Shown piece after piece: positions 17,286 through 24,705 of a stretch of 64,000 nt of DNA. The notes beneath the pieces are model-generated. The model was not told where the DNA came from. It saw only the letters and a list, made by a program, of their open reading frames with translations, and did no database searches. The position numbers were made by a program, and so were the translations under genes. Each line of letters begins with the position of its first letter. The stretch's first letter is position 1. Source of the DNA: Natronococcus sp. CG52 (lineage in GTDB: Archaea > Halobacteriota > Halobacteria > Halobacteriales > Natrialbaceae); the NCBI RefSeq assembly GCF_023913515.1, contig NZ_CP099391.1, forward strand, positions 3,596,001-3,660,000, in the 5' to 3' direction.

Positions 17286-17906
17286 ATGACACTGGTTGCC
17301 GGCGTCGTCGCCGTCCAGGGCGACGTCGAAGAGCACGCCAAGGCCATCGAACGAGCAGCACGGGCACACGGGCGAGAGGTTACAGTCCGCGAAGTTCGCG
17401 AGTCGGAGATCGTCCCCGAGTGCGATCTGCTGGCGATGCCGGGCGGCGAGTCGACGACCATCTCGCGGCTCGTCCGCGACCAGGGAATCGACGACGAGAT
17501 CCGAGACCACGTCGACGCCGGGAAACCCCTGCTCGCCACCTGTGCCGGCCTGATCGTCTCCTCGAGCGACGCGAACGACGACCGGGTCGACGAACTCGGT
17601 CTCGTCGACGCGAGCATCGAGCGCAACGCCTTCGGCCGCCAGAAGGACAGTTTCGAGGCACCGCTCGAGATTTCGGGACTCGAGGAGCCGTATCCGGCGG
17701 TGTTCATCCGCGCGCCGGCCATCGACGACGTCGGCGAGGCCGACGTCCTCGCGCGCTGGGACGGCCGTCCCGTTGCGGTTCGGGACGGGTCGGTCGTCGC
17801 CACCGCTTTCCACCCCGAACTGACCCCCGACAGCCGTATTCACGGGTTAGCTTTCTTCGAAAACGACGAGTCGACCGGTCCGGCCCTCGAGGAGACGACG
17901 GAGTGA
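17286..17906 (+). CDS. pdxT: Pyridoxal 5'-phosphate synthase glutaminase subunit PdxT
   Basis: 206 aa starting MTLVAGVVAVQGDVEEHAKA. The triad-type class I glutaminase shows MPGGESTTISRL (about residues 49-60), nucleophile Cys in LLATCAGLIV (about 83), and the His-Glu pair in ATAFHPELTPD (about 179-181). AVQGDVEEH is a PdxT-family hallmark. It releases ammonia from glutamine for the PdxS synthase in PLP synthesis; pdxS is not in this window. Full length; start supported by the conserved first strand. Confidence 0.96.
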   Translation: MTLVAGVVAVQGDVEEHAKAIERAARAHGREVTVREVRESEIVPECDLLAMPGGESTTISRLVRDQGIDDEIRDHVDAGKPLLATCAGLIVSSSDANDDRVDELGLVDASIERNAFGRQKDSFEAPLEISGLEEPYPAVFIRAPAIDDVGEADVLARWDGRPVAVRDGSVVATAFHPELTPDSRIHGLAFFENDESTGPALEETTE

Positions 17907-18003
17907 TCGATCGAGTTCCGCGGAAACGAGCGGCGAAATTCCCGAACCGTGCCGGCATTTGCGGCCGAACACGTTTTTCTCCCTCGCCCGCATCGGTTGG
18001 GAT

Positions 18004-18471
18004 ATGAACGCATCTATCGACGCGGTTCGCGTCGCGGGGACCCCGCAGGGACCGGTGCCCGTGGTCATCCTCGCCGTCGATGGGGAGAACGACATCGTCC
18101 CCATCTTCATCGGGTTCAACGAGGCGACCAGCATCGCGCGGGGACTCGAGGCCGAGGACATCGGCCGACCGCTGACCCACGACCTGCTGCTCGACGTGAT
18201 GGAGGAACTCGGCAGCCGGATCGACCGCATCGTCGTCAACGGGATCGAACAACAGGCGGACGGGCGCGGTGGCACCTACATCGCCGACCTTCACCTCCAG
18301 ACACCTCGCGGCGAGACGGTCGTCGACGCGCGGCCGAGCGACTCGCTCGCGCTCGCCGCCCGCACGAACGCCCCGATCGAGGTCACCGAAGACGTCTTCG
18401 AGGACGGACGAGACGACAGCGAAAAGTTCGAGCACCTCGAATCCATCCGCAACGTCTCCGGTGAGTTCTAG
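18004..18471 (+). CDS. Bifunctional nuclease (BFN/DUF151) family protein
   Basis: The 155-aa product starts at 18004 (MNASIDAVRVAGTPQGPVPVVIL). The conserved core DIVPIFIGFNEATSIARGLE (about residues 31-50) and RPLTHDLLLDVMEELG (about 56-71), followed by TPRGETVVDARPSDSLALAART (about 100-121), match the DUF151 family. Relatives are reported as DNase/RNase in plants, but in archaea the role is unclear. Its stop is immediately followed by the HisE ATG (18472), so the two are likely co-transcribed. A longer upstream start overlaps the promoter region and was rejected. Confidence 0.9.
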   Translation: MNASIDAVRVAGTPQGPVPVVILAVDGENDIVPIFIGFNEATSIARGLEAEDIGRPLTHDLLLDVMEELGSRIDRIVVNGIEQQADGRGGTYIADLHLQTPRGETVVDARPSDSLALAARTNAPIEVTEDVFEDGRDDSEKFEHLESIRNVSGEF

Positions 18472-18756
18472 ATGGAAGATACACTCGACGACCTGTTCGC
18501 CGTTATCGAAGACCGCAAGGAAACGCTGCCCGAGGACTCCTACACCGCGTCGCTGTTCACCCACGAGAAGGGGGAGAACGCGGTGCTCGAGAAACTCGGC
18601 GAGGAGACCACCGAACTCGTGCTCGCGGCGAAAGACGACGACCGCGACGAGATCGCCTACGAGGCGGCCGACATCGTCTACCACCTCCTCGTCCTGCTCT
18701 CGATGAAGGATATGGACCTCGAGGAACTCGAAGCGGAACTCGAGGCGCGACGCTGA
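18472..18756 (+). CDS. hisE: Phosphoribosyl-ATP pyrophosphohydrolase HisE
   Basis: 94 aa beginning MEDTLDDLFAVIEDRK. The all-alpha MazG-like fold shows EKLGEETTELVLAAKD (about residues 40-55) and EAADIVYHLLVLL (about 65-77), giving the E..EE..E and ExxD metal sites that bind Mg and phosphoribosyl-ATP. It catalyses the second step of histidine synthesis. It directly abuts the upstream nuclease-family gene with no gap. No other his genes are nearby; haloarchaeal his genes are scattered. Confidence 0.95.
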   Translation: MEDTLDDLFAVIEDRKETLPEDSYTASLFTHEKGENAVLEKLGEETTELVLAAKDDDRDEIAYEAADIVYHLLVLLSMKDMDLEELEAELEARR

Positions 18757-18850
18757 GCGAAACGGCCGAGACCCGCTCTCGGCGCCTGCACTCGTCGCCT
18801 TGCAGTCGCTCAGCCCACCTTGATAGGAGCGATCGGCGATAGTCGACTAC

Positions 18851-19198
18851 ATGGCACTCGAACGACTCGAACACGCCGACGAGCACATGCAGGAGTGTAT
18901 CGACAACTGCCTCGAGGCCGCACAGGTCTGCGAGTGGTGCGCCGACGCCTGTGCAGGTGAGGGCGAGGGGATGGCCCGCTGTATCCGGCTCTGTCGGGAC
19001 GTGGCGGACGTGACGACGCTGCACGCGCGGTTCATGGCCCGCAACTCGGGCTACCACCGCGAACTCGCTTCGATCTGTGCGGATCTCTGCGAGGAGTGCG
19101 CCGAGGAGTGCGAACAGCACGATCACGACCACTGTCAGGCCTGCGCGGAGATCCTGCCGGAGTGTGCCGAGAGCTGTCGCGAGATGGCGTCAGCCTGA
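18851..19198 (+). CDS. Cys-rich four-helix-bundle copper-binding protein
   Basis: 115 aa with 15 cysteines arranged along predicted helices: ECIDNC, VCEWCADAC, RCIRLC, ICADLCEECAEEC, HCQAC and ECAESC. Such regular CxxxC spacing inside a four-helix bundle is the pattern of Csp-like copper storage proteins and the DUF326 family. A His-rich loop (QHDHDHC) lies before the last helix. There is no signal peptide, so copper would be stored or buffered in the cytosol. It is followed after 10 bases by a 52-codon gene on the same strand. Metal identity is inferred from the family. Confidence 0.88.
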   Translation: MALERLEHADEHMQECIDNCLEAAQVCEWCADACAGEGEGMARCIRLCRDVADVTTLHARFMARNSGYHRELASICADLCEECAEECEQHDHDHCQACAEILPECAESCREMASA

Positions 19199-19208
19199 GT
19201 GGTCACCG

Positions 19209-19367
19209 ATGGAGACGTCACTTCCGGGCACGGCGGAACGAGTGCCCGCGAGCACCCGGGAAACGATCAACGAGGCAATCAGACACCGGACCGGCGACCG
19301 GCAGCAGTACTACGCGGAACACCCCGAAGGGATCGACGACCGGCTCGCCGAACTCGAACGCGAGTGA
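19209..19367 (+). CDS. Small hypothetical protein next to the copper-binding protein
   Basis: 52 aa from the ATG at 19209 (METSLPGTAERVPASTRETI). It is polar with a predicted helix (about residues 17-30) and a charged C-terminal helix (DDRLAELERE). It has no cysteine, so it is not a second copper store. The 10-base gap to the Cys-rich gene suggests one transcript. The GC3 bias supports coding, but I do not recognise a family. Too short to judge function. Confidence 0.45.
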   Translation: METSLPGTAERVPASTRETINEAIRHRTGDRQQYYAEHPEGIDDRLAELERE

Positions 19368-19420
19368 GACGTCGAACGGACGCTCGAGGCGTTACAGGAC
19401 GCGCAGTAACGATCCGAGGG

Positions 19421-19831
19421 TTAGTACCGGTCGGCGGGACGACCCGTTCGGTCGGGTCGACCGGGATTGAGGACGCCGCCGATGGCTCCCGCAACGGCGC
19501 TCTCGAGGGCCATGATGAACGAGACGATCACGGCGATCGCGAAGATCCCGAGACCGGCGATGCCGGTGATCGCACCGCCGATCGGACCCCCCGCCCAGCC
19601 GGCGACGCCGACGACGAGCGCGAGGAGTAGCCCTCCCACGATACCGCCGAGCGCCCCGGCGAGCAGGCCGTGCCAGAACCCGCTCCCGAGACCGCCGCCG
19701 GCGATGTAGCCGGCGACGAAGCCGCCGATCAGTCCCGCGGCGAGCTGGCCGATTCCCGGCAGGGCGAGCCCGACGATTCCGAGGACGGTCGCGACGAGGA
19801 AGCCGATGATGACGGCGCGCCAGTTTGTCAT
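19421..19831 (-). CDS. DUF5518-type Gly-rich integral membrane protein
   Basis: I start at the ATG at 19831 (MTNWRAVIIGFLVATVLGIVG), giving 136 aa. Four hydrophobic segments (about residues 7-25, 28-50, 55-80, 88-115) are packed with GxxxG and Gly-Ala repeats (GGLGSGFWHGLLAGALGG), as in small haloarchaeal DUF5518 membrane proteins. The short C-terminal tail is Pro/Arg-rich. It converges with the small gene ending at 19367. The function is unknown. Confidence 0.72.
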   Translation of the reverse strand: MTNWRAVIIGFLVATVLGIVGLALPGIGQLAAGLIGGFVAGYIAGGGLGSGFWHGLLAGALGGIVGGLLLALVVGVAGWAGGPIGGAITGIAGLGIFAIAVIVSFIMALESAVAGAIGGVLNPGRPDRTGRPADRY

Positions 19832-19992
19832 ACGTGAAACCAGGTCTCGAGCGGACATAAGCGCTCGGCGTGTATACTGCGGCTGTCAATCAGTGAGTGA
19901 GATTCATCGACGGTGTCGGGCGAATTCCACAGCCAGTTACGGCCCGCGGTATAACGAACGACCTTTTACCATCGCGCGTTCTATCTGTGAAC

Positions 19993-20976
19993 ATGATTTT
20001 CGAAGACCTTCCGACGACGCCCACGTCGGAAGAGCTGATCGATAAGGCGTTTTCGCGGGCGGCCCGGGCCGGGAGGTCCAAACACAGCCTCGAGGCCCAG
20101 CAGTCGATGCTCCAGACCGCGGCGAACATCATCTCGGACAATCTCGAGAACGTGGTCACCGCGTGGCCGGACTTCGCGTACGAGGACGACGTACACCCGT
20201 TCTACTACGAACTCGCCGACGCGATCGTCGACGTGGATCGGCTCCGCCAGAGTCTCTCCGAAGTGATGTGGGCCAGCCGCAAGGCTCGAGAGATCCACGA
20301 GGAGTACCAGCCGAAGCTTCGCAAGACGGACGTCGACACCGCGCGCAAGCACCGCAAGCAGGCGTTCGCGCGACTCGCGGACATCGTCGAACAGGTCGAC
20401 GACGAACTCATCTACATCAACAAGTCCCGCAACGACCTGCGGGACCTGCCCGAGATCAACCCCGACGAGCCGACGATCGTCGTCGCGGGCTACCCGAACG
20501 TCGGCAAGTCCTCGTTCGTCAACGACGTCACGAACGCCCGCGGCGAGACCGCCTCCTACCCGTTCACGACGAGGGGAATCGGTCTCGGCCACTTCGAACG
20601 GGATCACATCCGCTACCAGATCGTCGACACGCCGGGTCTGCTCGACCGGCCGCCGGCGGAACGCAACGAGATCGAGACCCAGGCGGTCAGCGCCATCGAA
20701 CACCTGGCCGACTGTATGCTCGTCGTGCTCGACCCCAGCGCCGAGTGTGGCTACCCGATCGAGTCCCAGCTCGAGCTGCGGGACGCGATCGCCGCCCGGT
20801 TCGAGGACGTCCCGGTGCTCACGATCGCGAACAAGGTCGACCGCGCCGAGCACTGGAACGCCGACGTCGATGCGGACTACGAGATGAGCGTCGAGACCGG
20901 TACGAACGTCGAGACGGTGCTCAAGGCGGCGGTCGAGGCGATCGGCTACGAGCCCGAGCTACCGTTCGAGGAGTGA
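19993..20976 (+). CDS. NOG1-family GTP-binding protein
   Basis: The start at 19993 gives 327 aa (MIFEDLPTTPTSEELIDKAF). The N-terminal helical NOG1 region (about residues 1-155) precedes an Obg-like G domain: G1 VVAGYPNVGKSSFVN (about 163), G2 TTRGIGLG, G3 DTPGLLDR (about 214) and G4 NKVD (about 286). Eukaryotic Nog1 acts in 60S ribosome assembly, so a role in large-subunit maturation is expected. The longer frame from 19897 was rejected because the conserved family start is MIFEDLP. The following small membrane gene starts 22 bases later. Confidence 0.93.
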   Translation: MIFEDLPTTPTSEELIDKAFSRAARAGRSKHSLEAQQSMLQTAANIISDNLENVVTAWPDFAYEDDVHPFYYELADAIVDVDRLRQSLSEVMWASRKAREIHEEYQPKLRKTDVDTARKHRKQAFARLADIVEQVDDELIYINKSRNDLRDLPEINPDEPTIVVAGYPNVGKSSFVNDVTNARGETASYPFTTRGIGLGHFERDHIRYQIVDTPGLLDRPPAERNEIETQAVSAIEHLADCMLVVLDPSAECGYPIESQLELRDAIAARFEDVPVLTIANKVDRAEHWNADVDADYEMSVETGTNVETVLKAAVEAIGYEPELPFEE

Positions 20977-20998
20977 AACAGCGTACGAGAGGGATACG

Positions 20999-21325
20999 AT
21001 GAAGGGACCGGGAATCTTCTGGATGATTCAGACCGCGGCGGGCCTCTCGATGGCCGGCCCGATGTTCGTCGTTGGAGTCGAGTTCGCGCGCACCGGCAGC
21101 CCCATCGCCGGCGTCGGGTTCTTCACGCTCGGCGCGCTCGCGCTGTACTTTCCGACCTACCTCATCAATCGGATCGGGGGCCCCCGGACGTGGATCCGGC
21201 GGCGACTCGGACGCAGCGACGACGGCAACGACGAAGAATCGACTCGTGCGCGTCCGAGCGCCGACGCCGGCGAGGAACACGGCGGACTGCGAGGGTCCGT
21301 CCTCGAGCGGCTTCGAAACCGGTGA
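20999..21325 (+). CDS. Small two-helix membrane protein
   Basis: 108 aa with two membrane helices (about residues 6-28 and 36-58) and a charged cytoplasmic tail of about 45 residues that is Asp/Glu/Arg-rich. The sequence MKGPGIFWMIQTAAGLSMAG and the IGGPRTWIRRRLG motif after the second helix look conserved among haloarchaeal proteins downstream of NOG1, but I cannot name the family surely. It probably shares a transcript with the NOG1 gene (22 bases apart). No enzymatic motif. Confidence 0.6.
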   Translation: MKGPGIFWMIQTAAGLSMAGPMFVVGVEFARTGSPIAGVGFFTLGALALYFPTYLINRIGGPRTWIRRRLGRSDDGNDEESTRARPSADAGEEHGGLRGSVLERLRNR

Positions 21326-21358
21326 GGAACACGTTCGGGCGAGACCGCGCCGCAGCCG

Positions 21359-22651
21359 CTACTCCTCGTAGACCGCGATATACCTGATCTCGACTTCGAC
21401 GGGGTCGTCCGCGTGTTGTTCGATCCGATCGCGGAGTTCGGAGCCGAGCCCCGGCGCAATTTCACCCGGAGGACCGCCGATCGTGACGACCACCCGCTCG
21501 GGACTCTGGAACGGGTAGTCCTGGTCCATCACCACCTCGAATTCGAGCAGCTGGTACTGGGCGAACTCGTCTTCCTCGAGGGCGAGCACGACCTCCTCGC
21601 GGGCGTTCTCCTCGAAGCTTCCGGTCTGGTAGGAGGTGTAGGTGATCGCGCCGAGAAACGCGGAGAAGATCAGGACGATCACGACGAGACCGACGACCCG
21701 CTTTCGGACGCGTCGCTCCGTCTCCCCGAGCGCGAACAGGTTCTCGGGTCGGTAGCCGAGGTACCAGAGGGTCAGGAGGCCGGCGAGGTTCACCGAGAGA
21801 ACGTTCACGAACACGAGCACCGTCGAGCCGATGGCCGCATCGGGTTGACCCCACGCCATCGCGATTCCCGCGGCCGCAGCGGGCGGAATCAGCGCCGCCG
21901 CGATCATGACGCCGACGAGCGCGACGGAGATCCCCGTCGCGATGCTGACGATGCCCGCGACGCCGGCGCCGAGCGCGACCGCGAGCGAGAGCAGGTCGGG
22001 CGCGAGCCGTTCGGAGATCTCGTCGACCTCCGCGAGGACGAGCCCCGGCGGGACGATGTTGGTCGTCCGTACCATCAAGGCGAAGGCGGCCGCAGCGCCA
22101 ATCGCAAGGACGACTCCGATGATCTGGTAGGTCATGCTCTCGATGAACAGTTCCTCCTCGTCGATCACCGAGCCGACGCTGGCGCCGAGGGCCGGACCGA
22201 TCAGCGGCGCGATCACCATCGATCCGACGACGACCGCGGGTGAGTCGAGCAATAGCCCCGCCGTCGCGACGACCGAACTGATGATCGTCATGATCGAGTA
22301 GACGCCGAACGTCGGCGTCAACGACTCCGCTTCCGTCCGGAGCTCCTGTCGGGAGATCCGGTCGGATTCGACGTCTCCCTCCTCGTACTCCTCGCGAAGC
22401 GCCTCGAACCGCCGAGAGACAACCGTCTCCGCGTCGACGACGACCGTGTACGCGTCCTCGTCGACGCCCGCCTCCTGGAGTTCGTCGAGCACCGGTTCGA
22501 CCGCCGGTGACGGCAGCGGGAAGTACACGACCGCCGTGTAGTCCCGACTGCTCGCCTCGTCGGTGACGACGTAATCGATCTCGCGATCGTCGAGCGTCTC
22601 GAGGATCGTCTGTCGCTTGCCCGTCGGAACCGTCAGCTGTACCAGCCGCAC
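21359..22651 (-). CDS. DUF389 (TIGR00341) family membrane protein
   Basis: I use a GTG start at 22651, giving 430 aa that begin VRLVQLTVPTGKRQTILETL. Longer ATG starts add Arg-rich, non-conserved residues. An N-terminal ACT-like soluble half (about residues 1-130) is followed by six to seven membrane helices (about 145-345). The motif SMVIAPLIGPALGASVGSVI (about 172-191) is the DUF389 hallmark. A C-terminal periplasmic-like segment (about 350-430) is acidic. The family is of unknown transport or sensory function. It is divergent from the RHH gene with 155 bases between starts. Confidence 0.88.
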   Translation of the reverse strand: MRLVQLTVPTGKRQTILETLDDREIDYVVTDEASSRDYTAVVYFPLPSPAVEPVLDELQEAGVDEDAYTVVVDAETVVSRRFEALREEYEEGDVESDRISRQELRTEAESLTPTFGVYSIMTIISSVVATAGLLLDSPAVVVGSMVIAPLIGPALGASVGSVIDEEELFIESMTYQIIGVVLAIGAAAAFALMVRTTNIVPPGLVLAEVDEISERLAPDLLSLAVALGAGVAGIVSIATGISVALVGVMIAAALIPPAAAAGIAMAWGQPDAAIGSTVLVFVNVLSVNLAGLLTLWYLGYRPENLFALGETERRVRKRVVGLVVIVLIFSAFLGAITYTSYQTGSFEENAREEVVLALEEDEFAQYQLLEFEVVMDQDYPFQSPERVVVTIGGPPGEIAPGLGSELRDRIEQHADDPVEVEIRYIAVYEE

Positions 22652-22806
22652 GTCCGGTGGATAACGGCCCCGGGGGTCATAACTTCGGGCGCTTTCACTG
22701 TGCAGGAGGCCGGTTTCGCTCGTTCGAACTCGGTCGTCACCACGGCGGCGACCGCCGGCCGGTCGCGTGCGTGAACTATACCCCTCTCGCGTTCGTTGCA
22801 GGCGCC

Positions 22807-23352
22807 ATGACACATCGGGTCACGGTCTCGCTGGACGACGACGCGCACGCGGCCCTCGAGACGCTCGGCGCCGAGACGGGGATGGGACAGAGCGAACTCG
22901 TTCGCCGCGCACTCTCGTTTTACGCCGCGAACTTCGAGGCCGCGCGCGAACGGCCGAGCGATAACTTAGAGCAGTACTACCAGATGCTCTCCTCGGGCGA
23001 GCACGTGCTGCTGGACGTGGACTTCCTGCACGCCTTCCTCGAGCACCTCTACGCCGGCGGCGACCCCGACCCGGCGTTCGTCGAGGCGGCCGACCGCGTC
23101 TCGGACTACCACGCCCGCGAGTACGAACACCGGTTCACCGAGGTCAGCGAACTCCTCGAGTGGCTCGCGTTCTGCGGGTTTCTCGAGGTACGCCACGAGG
23201 CCGGCGAGGTCTACCACGTCGTCTTCCCCTCGGAAGCGATTCAGTGGTTCATGACCCGCTTCATCGAGCGCAGTACCGCCTCGATGCCGACGGAGATCGA
23301 GATCGAACGGGGCGTCTCGAAGACGATCGTCGCCGAGCAGGGGAACGACTGA
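22807..23352 (+). CDS. Ribbon-helix-helix regulator with C-terminal sensor-like domain
   Basis: 181 aa from the ATG at 22807. Residues 1-45 form a CopG/Arc-type ribbon-helix-helix: MTHRVTVSLDDDAHAALETL, then GMGQSELVRRALSFY. The remaining 130 residues are mixed alpha/beta with a helical region (FLHAFLEHLYAGG) and a later beta segment (FLEVRHEAGEVYHVVFP), which resembles a MEDS/heme-nitric-oxide-like or dimerisation domain without a clear name. It likely binds DNA as a dimer. It sits divergent from the DUF389 gene and upstream of the transporter-hydantoinase operon (126 bases), so control of either is possible. Confidence 0.8.
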   Translation: MTHRVTVSLDDDAHAALETLGAETGMGQSELVRRALSFYAANFEAARERPSDNLEQYYQMLSSGEHVLLDVDFLHAFLEHLYAGGDPDPAFVEAADRVSDYHAREYEHRFTEVSELLEWLAFCGFLEVRHEAGEVYHVVFPSEAIQWFMTRFIERSTASMPTEIEIERGVSKTIVAEQGND

Positions 23353-23478
23353 TCGCCGGGAGCGCAGGCGGTCACAAGAGTTCATACGAATTCACACGCA
23401 GGCCGATCGGATCTGGTCGCTGACGCGACCGTATGATCGATTCTCAACAACCCTTATGCCGCTCTCGGAGAGCGAAGT

Positions 23479-24699
23479 ATGTGGACAGTCAACATGGGCA
23501 TCACCGACAGGCTGAAAGCGGTCGGACCGGGGGCGCTCGTCGCCGCGGCGTTCGTCGGTCCGGGAACCGTCACGACTGCGAGCGTCATCGGCGCGGAGTA
23601 CGCGTACCTGCTCGTGTGGACGATCGCGTTCTCGATTCTCGCGACGATCGTCCTCCAGGAGATGAGTGCGCGGCTCGGCCTGATCACGAAGGAGGGGCTC
23701 GGCGAGGCGTTTCGAGACGAGTTCTCGAACCCGCTCGCGAAGGGGGCGACCGTCGTGCTCGTCGTGAGCGCGATCGGAATCGGGACGGCGGCGTTCCAGA
23801 CCGGCAACATCGTCGGCGGTGCTGCCGGCCTGTCGACGATCACCGGCGTCAGCGAGAACGTCTGGGGGCCGCTCATCGGACTCGTCGCCGGCGCGCTGCT
23901 GTGGACGGGAAACTACAAACTGATCGAACGGGTGTTCGTCGGCCTCGTGGTCGTCATGGGGCTGGCGTTCATCATCAACGCCGCCGTCGTCCGTCCGGAT
24001 CTCGGCGCGCTCGGCGGCGGGCTCGTCCCGACGGTCCCCGAGGGCTCGGCGTACCTGATCGCCGGCCTCGTCGGGACCACCGTCGTCGGCTACAACCTGT
24101 TCCTGCACGCGAGCACCGTCCAGGAGCGCTGGGACGGAGCGAGCGATCTGGCGGAGTGTCGCACCGACACGATCGCGATGATCGTCGTCGGCGGTATCAT
24201 CACGACCTCGATCGTCGTCACGGCCGCCGCGGTGTTCCCCGAAGGAACCGGGATCACCGACGTCGGCGAGATGGCCGACCAGCTCGAGCCGGTCTTCGGC
24301 GGCTACGCGCTCACGTTCTTCGCGATCGGCCTCTTCGCGGCCGGCTTCACGAGCGCGATGAGCGCGCCGCTGGCCGGCGCCTACGCGACCGCCGGCGCGC
24401 TCGGCTGGGAGCGCGACCTGAAATCGACCCGGTTCCGGGCGATCTGGGGGACGATCCTCGGCGTCGGCATCGTCTTCTCGGCGCTCGACTACGACCCGGT
24501 CGAAGTGATCGTCTTCGCCCAGGTGGCCAACGGCCTCCTGTTACCGATCCTCGCCGTGTTCCTCGTCTACGCGATGAACAACGACGACTTGCTCGGCGAG
24601 TACACCAACAGCACCCTCCAGAACGTTCTCGGCGGGCTCGTCACGCTCGTCGTGATCGGCATCGGCGTTCAGACGCTCTACGACGTTATCTTCCTCTGA
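23479..24699 (+). CDS. Nramp-fold transporter with altered metal site
   Basis: The 406-aa product has about 11 membrane helices with the Nramp layout. The TM1 motif that is DPGN in true metal transporters reads GPGT here (FVGPGTVTTAS, about residues 29-38). The TM6 region that is normally A-M-P-H reads V-V-G-Y (TTVVGYNLFLHAST, about 200-212). Thus the Asp, Asn and Met/His metal contacts are missing. TM2-3 sequence (QEMSARLGLITKEGLGEAF) remains typical. An internal start at 23494 (MGITDRLKAVG) is equally plausible. The gene is 6 bases before hyuA, so it belongs to the hydantoinase operon and may import its substrate. The fold call is confident; the cargo is not. Confidence 0.85.
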   Translation: MWTVNMGITDRLKAVGPGALVAAAFVGPGTVTTASVIGAEYAYLLVWTIAFSILATIVLQEMSARLGLITKEGLGEAFRDEFSNPLAKGATVVLVVSAIGIGTAAFQTGNIVGGAAGLSTITGVSENVWGPLIGLVAGALLWTGNYKLIERVFVGLVVVMGLAFIINAAVVRPDLGALGGGLVPTVPEGSAYLIAGLVGTTVVGYNLFLHASTVQERWDGASDLAECRTDTIAMIVVGGIITTSIVVTAAAVFPEGTGITDVGEMADQLEPVFGGYALTFFAIGLFAAGFTSAMSAPLAGAYATAGALGWERDLKSTRFRAIWGTILGVGIVFSALDYDPVEVIVFAQVANGLLLPILAVFLVYAMNNDDLLGEYTNSTLQNVLGGLVTLVVIGIGVQTLYDVIFL

Positions 24700-24705
24700 A
24701 TTCGA

